Shown: piece after piece, positions 35,001 to 47,172 of the stretch
How the letters are laid out: each line of letters opens with the position of its first letter
Position numbering within the stretch: the stretch's first letter is position 1
Assembly: GCF_037975245.1 (NCBI RefSeq)
Contig: NC_092565.1
Coordinates: 4,651,499 to 4,715,498 of the forward strand
Source of the DNA: Apostichopus japonicus
Lineage: Eukaryota > Echinodermata > Holothuroidea > Aspidochirotida > Stichopodidae
Length of the DNA: 64,000 nt
Direction of reading: 5' to 3'
The notes under the pieces: model-generated
Told to the model about the DNA's origin: nothing
Seen by the model: only the letters and a program-made list of their open reading frames with translations
Database searches by the model: none
Program-made: the position numbers and the translations under genes

Positions 35001-38000
35001 GGTGCAAAGAATTTCTCTATTGAAGATGGGGAAAGGCAGATGTGGAAGGGGGTTGTGGAACTTTGAGAATAACAATGGGACGAACAAAATATTTCTAAGA
35101 GCTTCTTGATCACATAAGGAATGATAAAATTTGTCATGCATTTTGTCATTAGAGTGACTATGGAACCAAGAAATAAACATTAACAGAACAGTTTTTCCTG
35201 AAATTTGATGTAAATTTATGAAGATGCATAACATCATCAAAGATATATATCACAAAATAACTTTGATATATTTTCTGTTATGGATCAAGGAACTTACACA
35301 GGATTCTGTTCAGTTCATCCCTACCTCTGATTTGCCCTTTTGCTTTTGGACAAAGCACCTGCATTGCAAATTTTTACTCCTTGTTTTCAAATAGTAATGA
35401 AATTACCAAACACATTTGAAAACAGAGTTTTTTTAATACCTAACATGCGTAACGGTTTGGCATGATGTTTTCATTGCACTGTCTGAGCAAACAGTTTGCA
35501 GCCATCCTGAAATTGTAAAATACCCGTATAGCAGCCATTCCTGAAATTTTTGAAATTCCTGTACAAATAACTGGTGTTAGTGCCCGCTTAAGAGCCCAGT
35601 TTGATGTTTTCCCATTATTTATCTCTATTTGTTATTATATATTTTTTCTACATCATTTCATTTTACAATCCAGATCCATCAGTTCTCCTCGGTCGAGACG
35701 ATCAGAGTAGCAGAAAGTCACCGGATATTCCGTTAGATCTCTCGAGGTCGTGGAGAGGTCAAGACGACAGGCAACCCACTAGCAGATTAATAGGAAGAAC
35801 ATCACCATCATCACAGCTGTCACGGTATCAGGACTCGGCCTTATCCAAAAGACAAACAGGTGCGCTTTAATACAATTTATGAAAACCTTAATTCCTCTTC
35901 ACCACCTTTTTTCTCTCTTTTACCACATAATACTACATCTAACCCCATCTCAGTATCCTCCCCACCCACCCCTACCCCTCACCTTCCCATTATCACACCT
36001 TGACCTTTCATGTAAACGTGCTATACTGTGACGGACAAATATTATTTCTGTAGAATATGGTGTTGACAAAGTTTGTTACTTCCTTCCTAAGGCACTGGTA
36101 GCATAATTTTTTCTTGTTAAGTAATCCATGAATAGTGACAAAATTGAAATATTTGCCTCTGTTATATCAGTGCTAATACTTACAAAAGAGTCAATTTGCA
36201 CATATCGAGAGACCGAAGAAGACATAATTAATTGACTATTGTTGACAAAATCAATATTTTGTGATGGTCCTTGAAACCATCTGCTGGTTGCCAAAATGTT
36301 CCATCTATATTTAATAGCCATGTCACAAAATAAAACTAGGTATAAGTTTAAACAAGCATTGATTAACTCACATTAAAAGCTATGATTAAATTTGGTTGGT
36401 ATAATGTAGTATCATGCAGCCAATTGGTAATCTGAAAGCAAATATTATTTTTGCAGTCGATACAATGGTGTACACGTCCTTGAAATAAAAATCATTTTAG
36501 TCACCGAGAAAGAGAAGCAATGAGGCTAGTTTGAATGCATTTACCATAGTGTCCTTTTGCTTCCCGAGCAGGTTCTTTGGGAAAGGACATTGAGTATGGT
36601 AGACTTCCATCTCAGACGACGGCCGTGTCTTCTAAAAGTCGGGTAGAAACTCGGGAGGGGTATCCTGCCAGCAGACGTACAAACATTCCAGGATCATTCA
36701 CTCGAAAAGTACTCACGGACGTTCTCCTCGTACGTAACTTTGTAATCGTAGTGAAACTTTTCTGTCAATATGGCTTGTAGCCTGTAGATAGAAATTCCAG
36801 TCACTGGTTTAATGTTAAACCGATCTCGATATTTACATAATTTACTTAGCATAGAGTTACCTGTCAACCCAAAACTATTGCACTCTGTTTCTTCTGTGCA
36901 GCATGTTAAAATTTTACTTAAGTGTTGTTGTATCTTACCCAACTACATTTTTTAGAACTGTCATTCAACTTTCATCTACTAAGCCTTGATAATCATTTAG
37001 GGGTTACCACTAGACCAGGATTTCCCTAGCTTTATCCTCCCACGAAACCCCTGTGGATGTCAGAGTTGTCCACGAACCCCCAACTTTTCGAGACACAATC
37101 TGAGTCGTTATTATACTATAATATGCATAACAGTGCTTTGTAAAAGATCAAGTCAATATTGTAATAATGTAATGAAAAATGCATGGTATGGTACTACTAT
37201 GGCAACATCGACTTTTGTACATTACTAAATTATATGATATATCAGATTTTAGTTTTGACTTTCAGAAACGTCTCACGAACACCCTGGGATGGACTCGGGC
37301 ACCCCCTGGGGATTCATGCAACCCAGTTAGGGAACCCCTGCACTAGACTTATGCAAAGTATTTGTTTCATTTTTTGTATATATATGATTCATGCTTATGT
37401 ATACCCTTCTAATGTTCATATCAAGCAATTAATTTATATATTTTTTTTTTTTTCTCAAATAAATTGATTACATCAAAGGATGACGGAGTTAACTCATCTG
37501 AAGCCGATGAGATGTGGAGGCAGTATCAACATCTCAGGGAGAGAAAGCAAGAGGAACGAGAGGCGGATGGGAATTCGGGAACATCTAGCATCGACGAGAG
37601 CAGAATACAGAGGTTGACCAGTCTCATCAAGGATCCCGTGGGACATACTGCCAGGAATATCGCCCAAGGTAGCAACTGACATATACATGGTCTACTGATC
37701 AAAAGTCTCTATGTTTTTGGTGGCACATTTGAAATTTTTTGCCTTTATCATTTTTCTTCATTGCGGTCTTGCGGAGTCTGTTTTGCACACAAACTTCTGC
37801 ACCTCTCCACACTGTATAATAATCATCAGACTTAAGGTCGAAATTATATCGATATGTCTTTCCTTTATACCCCGAAGTGAAGTTTAACAAGATGAAGTGT
37901 CCGCAAGAGAGGAAATTAAAATTGTGGTCAGCTCTGTGGACCGGCGAAGACTAGAGAGTACACAGGGTTTTAGTAAACTGCGTAGAACTGTATGACTGAT

Positions 38001-41000
38001 CTGAATAATTATCTTTATTCTTGTCTATATGAGTTTCATTCAATCTGGGATCAAACAAAAAGAGAAAACAAATTAATTAATCTTAACCTTTAAACTTAGT
38101 AGGTTACATTAGTGAAATGATTATGCAAAAGTCCTTAACTCTGAATAACACTTTAAACATTGTTACTACACAGATATCCTTGAATTACAAATAAATTTCA
38201 ATAAAACCCTCATAGTCTACGAACCAATGCATATACATATACATAAGCAGGATACATTGATAATTCGCGCAAGTGAACCCTACACTACATTGGATCGCAA
38301 AAAAACGTGCAATTTGACCAAACTAAACATACTAAATTTCCCGCCACTTTTACATAAAATGTCATTACAAACCAACAACTTACTTCTTTGGCAGTATACT
38401 AAAATAAAACACGTTATATTAACTTAAGACTGTCAGGCTTTGATAACAAAAAACGGTAGATACTTCTAACAGTAAACAACTCGACCGGAAGAGGAATGTC
38501 GCAAATGTTTCTGAGTAACCGGAAAGTAAATACAAAAAATTGATAAATGTGAAAAGGTTAAATCGAACTGAAGCGTGCAGTAAATCTCGACTGCTCGCAA
38601 CACTCTGATTATTACACACAAACGGATCTGGAGTTGAACATTTTATAGCTCTGTTCCAGCAAGCTTAGGATATAGACTTTGGAACGTTTTAAATTTAAAT
38701 TTAGCAACGCTAATGACCAGTGCTATGGTCAAAGGCGGTGGCTTTAGAAGCAATGAAATGTAGCACCTGTGAGGGCATGGGTTTGAGTCCTGGCAGTCTA
38801 AGGAGAAATCCACGATTTTTCCATCTGAATTGGTCCTCCAAATTGTTTTAATAACAAGTCCAAAATGATCTAAAACAGTAAATGGGATAGTCACCCGATG
38901 TGAGGTGTGTAAGTAATAAGCCATTCGGTTTCTTCTATGTGCACATGTGGCTGCCTAGCATCATAAAACAACTACCTTACAGGCTGATATGTATTATTGT
39001 TAGTATTATGATATGATTATTAAGACAGCTTGGAGTAATGTTGTTCTATATTAGATTAAGAAGTATGGAATTATCACCCAGGATCATTCAAACTTTGGCT
39101 ATGAAAAAGTTTTCATTTCTTTATTCTCCTTGCAGATGTAGCAGAGCCAGAATTTGAAGAAACAGTAAAGACCAAACAGGGTCAGGACTTCACTCCAGAA
39201 GAATCTCTCCAACCAAAAACCAGAGTACAGTCCACACTAGCATTGCAAACGGACAAGTAAGTTAAACAATATAAAGAACATTTTACTCATTGTAACATCG
39301 TCAGACGTAGTCATAAATGTGTGCTGGGGAACTGAGTTTATCCTTTGTTGTTTGTTGATGTTAGCAATGTTAGATGTCTTTGACTGAAATTGACATAAAC
39401 GTTTATACTCTACTTCCCAAATGTATGTGAATTGGGAGCGAGTGAACCTCGTCCCTAGCCTAGGTTGTGTAAAAGCGTTCGGGCAGTGAACGTTATTGTT
39501 ACACGTGGCAATGTGTATATATACAGTGAAAAGAACTATGCTTGCGCTCATCATGTGATTGAAGTCATTTTGATGTCAAGTTTGTGAGATAGTAAACAAT
39601 ACTCATTTTGTTCGATGTCAGCTTTCAATACCATACTTTTAGTGTCTTGAGTCGATAGCTTCCAATGCCTTCAGTTACAGTTCTAACACATGTAGTGTGG
39701 TTCTATGTGTACATGAAAAATTAGTTTAGCAAAGCAGTAATTGTTACAGTCAGCCTGTTTGGAAATCAATTTCATTTCTCATAATGCATTCCTTTAAAAA
39801 AGAAAAGAAAAACTCAGTGGCTATCAAAGCCCATTCGCTGGTACACATCCTTTGACCTACCACTGGTAAATACTCAAGATTTTGCATAAGACATATCTAT
39901 GTGCACTAGGCCTATACTGTACCATTAACGGTGTGTTGACACAAACTTGTATGTAAACAGTTAGATATGGTACGACTCAGAGCCCATTCGCTGGTACACA
40001 TCCTTTGACCTACCACTGGTTAATACTCAAGACTTTGTATAAGACATCTACGTGCACTAGGCCTATACTGTACCATTGACATTGTGGGCAGACACAAGCT
40101 TGTATGTTAACACTGTTAGATACGACTCAGAGCCCATTCGCTGGTACACATCCTTTGACCTACCACTGGTTAATACTCAAGACTTTGTATAAGACATATC
40201 TACATGCAGTAGGCCTATACTGTACCATTGACATTGTGTATTGGTGTGTTTTTGTACCGTTAACATCCATATATGTAATATTCAGGACAGTGGTAAACCC
40301 ACACACACACATGCTCTTGTGATAGCATGTATCAAAACAAATTTAGCCTTTACTAGTTAAAAGATATACATAAATAGAACAAGATGTAATCTGCTATCTA
40401 TCCATAGTTTGGCTAAAAATCTGCATCAATATCCTCCGTCCAGAATTGCCAATAGTATATTCTAAAAGGATCCTACATTCTCTTTGCGATAATATTTGCA
40501 GTTACGTTTTATGGTGTAGACAGTGTTACATGAATATTAAATAGTAGTAAATCAAATACAGAGCTCAGGCCTGTGTCCAATTAATTTTTAATGCAAACAG
40601 TAAACAAAGACAGGACACAGGATTTGGATTTTTTTCATTCATTCGATCTTTTTGAATCAGTCAATGTTTAGCAAAAACGTACATTGCGTGATTAAAAGTA
40701 GTTGTACATTGTGAAATCCTGCACGTGTATGCATGTTTATCCAGGGGCATGTTTAATTTAAATTTATTGTACTTATGGCAGCAAGCTGCCATCTCGTACA
40801 ACTGCTTAGACAACCAGGTGAGGAATTCTTTTTTTATTTGAATTTTCTTTTAATAAATACCTAAAGGTTTCCATTCTAGTTGGAACCGGACAGTTAAATC
40901 TCTGTTTAGTTCTTCTTATTTTTATCATTCTGTTATATCATTGCTTCTTCAACTTAGCTACGGCATCGCAAGAGAGCCAAGAACGGCCGCTAAGACCTCC

Positions 41001-44000
41001 CCCGCTCCTACTGAAGTCGATAAAGATGTCGTGCAGTCTAGCGAACTACAGCCGGCTAAGCGGCAGAAAACCAGCAGGAACATTCCATCTTCCGGCATTC
41101 CTACGAGAGAAATGCGATCGCAGGATAGAGTCCCTGCGAGAGCGCCGACACCGACAAAGAGGAAGGCCACCGCTCAAGACATTTCTGGTACGGATGCTTC
41201 GGAAACCAGTCTTGAAGCGGCAGCTCTCTCAGATTTAAGCCTAGACTCTGAACAGTTACTGCTGCTTCTGGGCAGTCAGGGCATCAAGAAACTGAGTTCG
41301 AAACTCCTCCATCTCCAGCAGCGAATCGAGAAACAGAAAGAACATCACCGGAAACAGTCATCCGGGCAGAAGGGGAGAAAGCCGAAACTTGTCCTGAGCA
41401 AAAAGAAGACCCTTCCGCGACCGACGCACGCGAGCACGCCCGCCGCGGAACCCGATTCGGAGCTGGTCCGAGAGGTTGCTGATATCGTTCAGAGTAGGGA
41501 CAGAGGACCCTCTCCTCCTTCCACCGTATCGTCTGTTTCTGGAACCACCCAGAGGACGAGCGACCTCGACTCGGTCTCTGCTAGCACCTCAGAGAGTACC
41601 CTGACGGCGGCAGACCCTAAGAGGATTCCCGCGGGGGAGAGGTCGAAACATCGTAAGACAAAAGACGACAGCGAGGTTGAGTACAGAACCAGTGAGGCAG
41701 AGTCGGACGTCAGCGTACTCTGCTCCTGTCGACCGACACTACGAAGACCCAAGTCAGCGCAGGAGAGCAGAAGGAGAGAAGCGGAGAATGGAACCGCTCT
41801 GACCTTAGAACTGGACGGTGAAGGATTCAAGAGACCGCTCGGCGTCGCTCCGAGGGCATCGTCTAAAATCCCGGTCATGGGAACGAGTAAAGGTCCGAGA
41901 ATACTGCCGGAGGATAACCGGAATCATAAGTCATCATCTTCTCCCCCGAGCAAGAAGTTTCCAAGAGGGACGGCCTTCACCATCGACTTGAGCCAGGATG
42001 CTGGTAGAAAAGAAGAGACCTCGTTGGAGAAGGGGGTCTTGACGGACCTACCGGAGAAATCTAGGGATAGGCAGAAGGCCGTCGTAGAGAGAAGGACTTC
42101 GAAAGTCGTGAACAAAGAAAATGTTACGCCAAGGTATATAACCAATTGTTTTTTTTGTTTTACATTTCTTGGTTAAATATTGATATATAATTTTTTTGTG
42201 TGCATTTGTTGACTTTCTCAAATTTAACATACAACTCTGCTCTGCCAGAAAAGGGTAATCTTGCGCAGTCAAAATATTGGAAAGATCAGCTGCATTTATC
42301 ACTGTTTTCGTTTTCTTTTCTTCTTCTTCGTTTCTGTTAGATTGACTCCTCCTGGCATTGCCTGGTTCCAGCCATTCTCAAAGAGAATGCCCTGGCAAGA
42401 AGAGAGACCTGTTCCGCCCCCACGGCCAAAACCTATCATCATCTCTGCCATTCAGCATGACCCCAGGACGGGAAAAATATCATTGCAGGTACGATTGTAG
42501 CGTGGAGGTGTGTATACAAAGATATACGGCTCGATACATTGATCCTAACAGATAATAATTGGTTTTAAGTATTCAGACAGTTACCTGTGCTTCCTAGTTG
42601 TATGTCTCTCATTTTAAGTGATATTGTTTCTGGGTTCTTGGGAGGAAATAAGCAAACTAGCAAAGGGACGCAAAAAATTATTTCAAGGAAAACAAAAGTG
42701 ACCCTTCTAACCTTCTTCATAATAAACAATAATAATATTGAGGATTTGTAAAGCGCAGACATATCCACCGATAACGGTGCTCAAGGCACATCACAATATT
42801 ACCCTGGTCAAAGATAACCAGTCAAACATAGAGACAAATCCCTTCATATGGCAGCAGCTAAACAGCGCCCAACTGAAAGTTTTATCTCACAGGTCCCCAT
42901 TTATACACCTGGGTGAAGAGAGGAAATGGAGATAAAGTGCCTTTGCCCAAGGGCACAACATAATGATCTGGCCAGGACTCCAACCTGCAATACTTAGATC
43001 ACAGGTCTACTGCCCTAACCGCTTGACCACAACGCTCTCTTATTAAAGTATAATCTCTATGTGGTACTGTTGTCGAACGATCGCTTTGTTCTAATAGTTT
43101 TTAACTGTATTAACAGAGAATTTTTTTTTTATTCTTTATGCAAAGCATATCATATGATTTAGATTTAGGTATTAATATTTCAAGAAAGGCGCCAGAAGTA
43201 TAAAATATGTTGGTGGATTATCAGCCTTCTCATTAAATCGTACAGTGTTTTTGATGTTAAATTACATTGACAAATTAACTATGGGCAAACTTTCACTAGC
43301 AGAAACATAAGTGTAATTAAAGGTTGGCTTTTTATACTCAGAGAGCTTGTTCAAGCTTCATCGGTTGACATCATGTTTGAATTTGGCCAACACTTGTTAA
43401 TTGTTTGTGGTCAGTAGGTCACACTCTTGTAAAAGCAGTAACCAATCTCACCATAAATGTTTTGTTTTATTGTTTTTCATCGTCATCTTTACTACTTTAC
43501 TTTAGGACGCATTTATGAGGCACCGACCAGATTTCATCTCCCAGTGTCGCGAGAGGCAGCGGAAGATGAAGCTAGCTGCTGAGGAGCGACACATCCAGGA
43601 ATCCTTGGAGATAGAGCGGATAAGACTCTTTGAGGAGCAGAAGGCAAAGAAAGCCAATCGTCTCGCTCATCCGTACAGCGGTGAGTCCTGATTGTCCAGA
43701 TGTGGCTAAGAATATATATCTTATTCATTTATCACCATCCCTGTCCATACTTTCACTCATTCACTAGGTAGCTTTAGAATATGTTTCATATTTGTCCAAT
43801 GCCTGTGAATATTCATATCCCAAAACGGTTATATTGTCCATATCTGTGATCACCCTCTCACACATTCAAACAGCAGTGAGTACCACCAAATTGTAATTCA
43901 AGGTCCCTTAGAATTATCCTGTCCCAAAACGGTTATATTGTCCATACCTGTGATCACCCTTTCACACATCGAAACAGCAGTGAGTACCAACAAATTGTAA

Positions 44001-47000
44001 TTCAAGGTCCCTTTGAATATTCCTATACCAAAAATCCAAAACGGTCATATTGTCCATACCTGTGATCACCCACCCTCTCACACATCAAAACAGCAGTGAG
44101 TATCCATTCAATTCTAATCTAAGGTAGCCTAGAATATACCTGATTAACTTATCAAATCATATGGAATAATTTATCCAGTATCACAATTGCAATAAATGCT
44201 ATGTAAAATGGGCACATTACTATGTAAAATGGGCATTTTACTATGCAAGTGCACAGATGTACATAGCTGTTTTGATACACAGGAACCTCAGTATTTTGTG
44301 AGGGAACGTTCAGAGCCTTCAAGAGTACTATACAACATACGAGCACTGAATTATTCCCTGTAACAGTGGTATCTTCCATAGTTAAATTCACATTATCTAT
44401 CCATAAAGTAGTTAAGTCCAAGACAATGTTAATTCTTGATAGCCTAGAAGGTCTTATTCCGTCTATCACGTTAGTCATATAATCAATACTTAACCTCACC
44501 CTCTTGTCCTTTAGTACATGAGTGTTTACAAAACTTTGGACTAGTAGCTTAGAAGGTGTCTTACTTCATTAAAGGCATCAAAAAGTTTGCTGTCCATGAG
44601 GTAATCCTCTTGACATCAATAGAATGGTAAACGTCAGCATGCTCATAAAGTAAAGTGACTTAATGAGTTTGTTTTCTTAAAATAAAAAAATTTAAAAAAA
44701 TAAAAACTTGATACTGTTTGACGTAAAATCCAAAAGCAATATAGGTCATGAGCTCGACCAGTCATATTTGATTTCAAATGGTGAAATAAAAGTAAAAAGT
44801 TGTGCAAAATTCCAATTTCCCCTTTGCATGTGATACATAATACTATGAAAAGTTTCCAACCATTTAAGTTTAAGTTTTGAGGATGAACTAAGCTCATTAA
44901 ATACATGTTCTGTCAGAGAAAGAAGTAAATATCTACCTATTTGTGTAATTTTTTCTTTCTTACTCGTTATAAAGATCAACTGCATAAACCTATCAAGAGG
45001 AACCTCACAAGGAAGGAGATGAAAGAGCAAACGCAAAAGTAAGTAGACTGTGTTAGGGAAGACGAGTCACTATAGGCCTAGCCTGTAAAAGATGGCGCTA
45101 TTCAGAAACAGATTGTTAATACAATGTATGGCCAGGCAGTGAGTGTAAACCATCCTCTTGCTTACTTGTCTCATTATTTTTAATGTTTTTATTTGATGGA
45201 GGTTGGGGGTGGGGGATGGGGTTGGTGAGACGGGGATGGGGTTGGTAATGCAAGGGGAGGGGTGGGTGGAGCAGAAGCTTTATCAAATCCATACAGAGGG
45301 TTGTAGTACTTTTCATTGCATGTCATTTAGTCACTTGTCTAGTGAGGCGACTAATAGACAATGCCAGTAGTTTATACAATGCCTTATATAGTTTGTTTTA
45401 CGTTTAACATGTTATTTATTGAGGTCCACAAACCATCCACTGTTGATTTGCCTAAATGCTTGTGTTGAACATTATATATAAATGTAAGTGTTGTGGGCAA
45501 CACAATGTGTAAAACGGTGAAGTATCCTACAATCACTCTTATTTTAGAATTATTTATTCTAGAATTAAGCTTAATCTTATTTTGAATAATAGGTTACAGT
45601 TTTGTTAATTTTGCTGGAATGTTGGTCACTAAATACAGAAATCTGCTATAAGCTCTTTGCTTGGATGATGCTGCGTCCTGCCTCTTTCATCACATATCAG
45701 ATTTCACTATTAGTTACTATTTAACTTGAGGTTATTATACTTTTGATCATCCCAGCACCGATTTTATTAAGAGACCACTGGCATTAAAATATGGTTTTTT
45801 ATTTAAAAAATTCTCTTTTCCACTCACGAATATTTAAGCAGGCTAGTAAGTCAGTTTCCGCCACAACATTCCTGAAAAAACTCATTCATTCGTTTTCTTT
45901 TTGTCTTCTTTTGGATTTCAGAATTTACAGTCGTTTGCCGGAAGTTGTCAGAAAGAAGGAGGAGACGAAGAAAATAGTTATCAACGAAACTAATAGATTA
46001 AGAGCTCAGATCTACAGAAAGGTAATCTTTACCCATGGGAGTCACACTTCTGACCGTAGAAATTTCTGAATCTCTTAAAAATTTCCAGATTTGCAAATCT
46101 TTAATCAGCTTGTAAAATAGTAAATCTGAATCTTGTGAAGAGTATATTGCAAAGACACCCACAGATGACAGTATCATGATGTTATGATGGTTGTGAAGAT
46201 ATGGATTTTTTCAATCACTTTCCAATATTATGTATCTGGCAATTCCATTATTATGTATCTGGCAATTTCAATATTTTTTATCTGGCAAATGTGTAATGAA
46301 TGACATCGTCAAGGTAGTTTAATTGACATGACTCTGTCATGAGGTAAAAAGTTTCTTTATAATATGCATATTCATGAATCCTTCATTGCACCTGTCAGCT
46401 AAGTAGATAGTCGATATGTTTTTTTTCACGCAAGTTAATGAGTTAATATTGCAAAAAATGTGTTTTTTTTAGGATACATGTGATGGCATCTCAGGGGCAA
46501 ATGCTCTTCAAAATCTATCATAATCTTTTTGTTGGTTTATACTTGAAACCGGATTCATTTGGATTATTTGCTTAGCTGTCAAAAGTTCTCTGTATTAATA
46601 AGTGCATCAATTGCATGTATTTTGTTTGTAGAATTATTCTTTTCCTCTGTGGATAAATGATTGACAAATTCTAAAGAAACACAAAGACATTTTCAGCTGA
46701 AGTGTTCTGATGACATCATCCATTCTGCTGTTGCCAGATGCATAAACAGAATATCACAAATTTTGACAAATTTCATATCTTTGTGATACAAATGCTATCA
46801 GCATGTGGGATTTTTGACTAAAGATACAGAATATTTTTTGCGCAGTTTTGCTAAAGCAAACAACTTCAGCCACCAGAAATTCTTTCAAGGTTTCTAGAGG
46901 TGCAGATTTTGGTTTGCCTAGTAGTTGATAACATTTTTATGTCTTAAGTTTACGTATTTTCACACCCTCATTAATGTTTGGACGGCTCGAAAATACACAG

Positions 47001-47172
47001 TGATTGTAATTAAACAATTAAGTAGTTTAATCTTGGTTTCCAACTTTGCCCCCTTTTGTGTCATATCTTAACTTTTAAATGTTTTGTATGAAATAATCAA
47101 TTTATTCATTTCAATGTCTCTGCTCAACAGAAACTCAGCGACAGGCTTAAATCAAGATGGCCACCCGAATGA
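29025..47172 (+). CDS. ALMS1: Alstrom syndrome protein 1 (ALMS1) orthologue, 13 coding exons
   Basis: ALMS1 is a large centrosome and basal-body protein needed for cilium maintenance (family knowledge). Coding exons: 29025-29072, 30384-34011, 34748-34945, 35674-35859, 36572-36708 (or to 36729), 37479-37668, 39136-39256, 40958-42133, 42341-42488, 43506-43680, 44975-45038, 45922-46021, 47131-47172. All phases agree, giving about 2070 residues. An in-frame TGA at 28998-29000 supports the start. Family blocks in order are SWYALVPEQ (from residue 17), repeated DSL-x3-V-x2-LL helices (502-885), TMESTHTGSDD...APDFPVHVLGSR (about 1218-1246), EADEMWRQYQHLRERKQ (about 1409-1425), GIAWFQPFSKRMPW (about 1900) and the C-terminal ALMS motif (1945-2070). 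The long 47-residue tandem-repeat block of mammalian ALMS1 is absent. The product is therefore about half the human length but has both conserved ends. Confidence 0.95.
29073..30383 (+). other. ALMS1 intron following the start exon
   Basis: A GT-AG intron with a G run near 29118. A weak SINE-like patch near 29490-29620 (TTTTTCCATCTGA, then TTGTTCCTTC) resembles part of the family at 38734. No other gene is seen. The ATG at 30333, upstream of the exon, lies inside the polypyrimidine-rich intron end and gives a hydrophobic leader-like peptide that is an artefact. Confidence 0.7.
30384..34011 (+). CDS. ALMS1: ALMS1 giant exon: Ser-rich region with four amphipathic repeats
   Basis: One 3628-base exon encodes residues 17-1225, mostly disordered and rich in Ser, Gln, Glu and Arg. 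Four spaced motifs share D-[SA]-L-x3-V-x2-[LM]-L: SLARKVAQLL (502-511), SLALHVQQLL (593-602), SLSQRVQHLL (762-771) and ALTRRVQAML (876-885). The second matches VDSLAAHVKNLL of human ALMS1. Between 679 and 731, repeated GRESP/GRGSP/RQSP units give clustered Ser-Pro sites for proline-directed kinases. The exon ends with a block matching the human PYKPSGSTKMYYVP region and donor ACAG|GTATGG. A single very large exon is also typical of vertebrate ALMS1. Confidence 0.94.
34748..36729 (+). CDS. ALMS1: ALMS1 exons 3-5: conserved APDFPxxVLGxR block and linker
   Basis: Exon 3 (34748-34945) starts after AATAG and encodes DDVQAPDFPVHVLGSRQD, nearly matching the human family block. Exon 4 (35674-35859) encodes DPSVLLGRDDQSSRKSPD. 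Exon 5 starts at 36572 after GAGCAG. Each of these joins is phase 1. The exon 5 donor is ambiguous: AAA|GTACTC at 36709 or CTC|GTACGT at 36730, both in phase 0. The second adds seven residues and has the better intron sequence. Confidence 0.85.
37016..37340 (-). mobile_element. hAT-type MITE in ALMS1 intron 5
   Basis: A 325-bp non-coding element flanked by the perfect 8-bp duplication CACTAGAC (37008-37015 and 37341-37348). Terminal inverted repeats are CAGGATTTCCCTAGCT and CAGGGGTTCCCTAACT. It is the same family as 60499-60833 in opposite orientation, similar along its length. The 8-bp duplication and CAGGG ends indicate the hAT superfamily. Confidence 0.9.
37479..39256 (+). CDS. ALMS1: ALMS1 exons 6 and 7: EMWRQYQ coiled-coil segment
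   Basis: Exon 6 (37479-37668) encodes SSEADEMWRQYQHLRERKQE and SRIQRLTSLIKDPVGHTAR. It corresponds to the human LNELWNKYRERQRQ and DRLDRLAKILQNPITHS segments. Exon 7 (39136-39256) ends in TRVQSTLALQTDK, comparable with human TTSTVESDILTQTDRE. Splicing is phase 1 then phase 2, with donors CCAAG|GTAGCA and GACAA|GTAAGT. Confidence 0.88.
38734..38970 (+). repeat. tRNA-derived SINE, family A copy 2
   Basis: A B-box-like GGTTTGAGTCC lies at 38780-38790, with a weak A box (TGGCTTTAGAAG) about 40 bp before it. The body aligns with 10684-10892. It lies in ALMS1 intron 6. The copy does not fold as a plausible functional tRNA. Confidence 0.6.
39828..40238. repeat. 150-bp tandem repeat, about 2.7 copies
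   Basis: Units begin at 39828, 39981 and 40131 with AGCCCATTCGCTGGTACACA and continue with TCCTTTGACCTACCACTGG. Periods are 153 and 150 bp, with few differences between units. The array lies in ALMS1 intron 7. Confidence 0.9.
40958..42133 (+). CDS. ALMS1: ALMS1 exon 8: charged linker with predicted coiled coil
   Basis: The exon begins after CTTCAACTTAG and encodes about residues 1503-1894. A Leu-rich amphipathic stretch (LDSEQLLLLLGSQGIKKL, then LLHLQQRIEKQKEHHRKQ) is likely a coiled coil. The rest is Ser/Arg/Lys-rich with proline-directed phosphosite-like SP and TP pairs. It ends KENVTPR, leading into the conserved exon 9. Codon usage is more GC-rich than in neighbouring introns, as expected for coding DNA. 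Confidence 0.92.
42341..47172 (+). CDS. ALMS1: ALMS1 exons 9-13: GIAWF block and complete ALMS motif
   Basis: Exon 9 (42341-42488) encodes GIAWFQPFSKRMPWQEE. Exon 10 (43506-43680) starts the ALMS motif with HRPDFISQCRERQRKMKL. Exon 11 (44975-45038) gives KPIKRNLTRKEMKEQ. Exon 12 (45922-46021) gives IYSRLPEVVRKKEE and NRLRAQIYRK. Exon 13 (47131-47172) ends KLSDRLKSRWPPE and TGA. The ALMS motif of about 130 residues defines ALMS1, C10orf90 and CEP295, and is linked to centrosome targeting. The order and residues match ALMS1 best, including the segment before the motif. All splice phases agree. Confidence 0.96.
42722..43042 (-). repeat. tRNA-derived SINE (second family) in ALMS1 intron 9
   Basis: Read on the minus strand, the 5' end resembles a tRNA: TGGTCAAGCGG (A box, 43019-43029) and GGTTGGAGTCC (B box, 42975-42985), spaced as in a tRNA gene. 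A tRNA-unrelated body follows, ending in an (ATT)-rich tail near 42728-42740. This is the classic layout of a tRNA-derived SINE mobilised by a LINE. Confidence 0.8.
43818..44145. repeat. Tandem repeat of about 104-113 bp, three copies
   Basis: Units start with CCAAAACGGTTATATTGTCC (43819 and 43923) and a third, slightly diverged copy near 44034. Each contains CTGTGATCACCC and AACAGCAGTGAGTA. The array lies in ALMS1 intron 10. Confidence 0.85.

Noticed and set aside
40776-40821. Possible microexon between ALMS1 exons 7 and 8 with AG and GTGAGG flanks
   Set aside because: It contains an in-frame stop in the needed phase; exons 7 and 8 join directly in frame.
42975-43029. tRNA gene from the A and B boxes on the minus strand
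   Set aside because: The boxes belong to a SINE with a long non-tRNA body and AT-rich tail; no complete cloverleaf.
43818-44145. CRISPR-like array
   Set aside because: Units are contiguous tandem copies of over 100 bp with no spacers, inside a eukaryotic intron.
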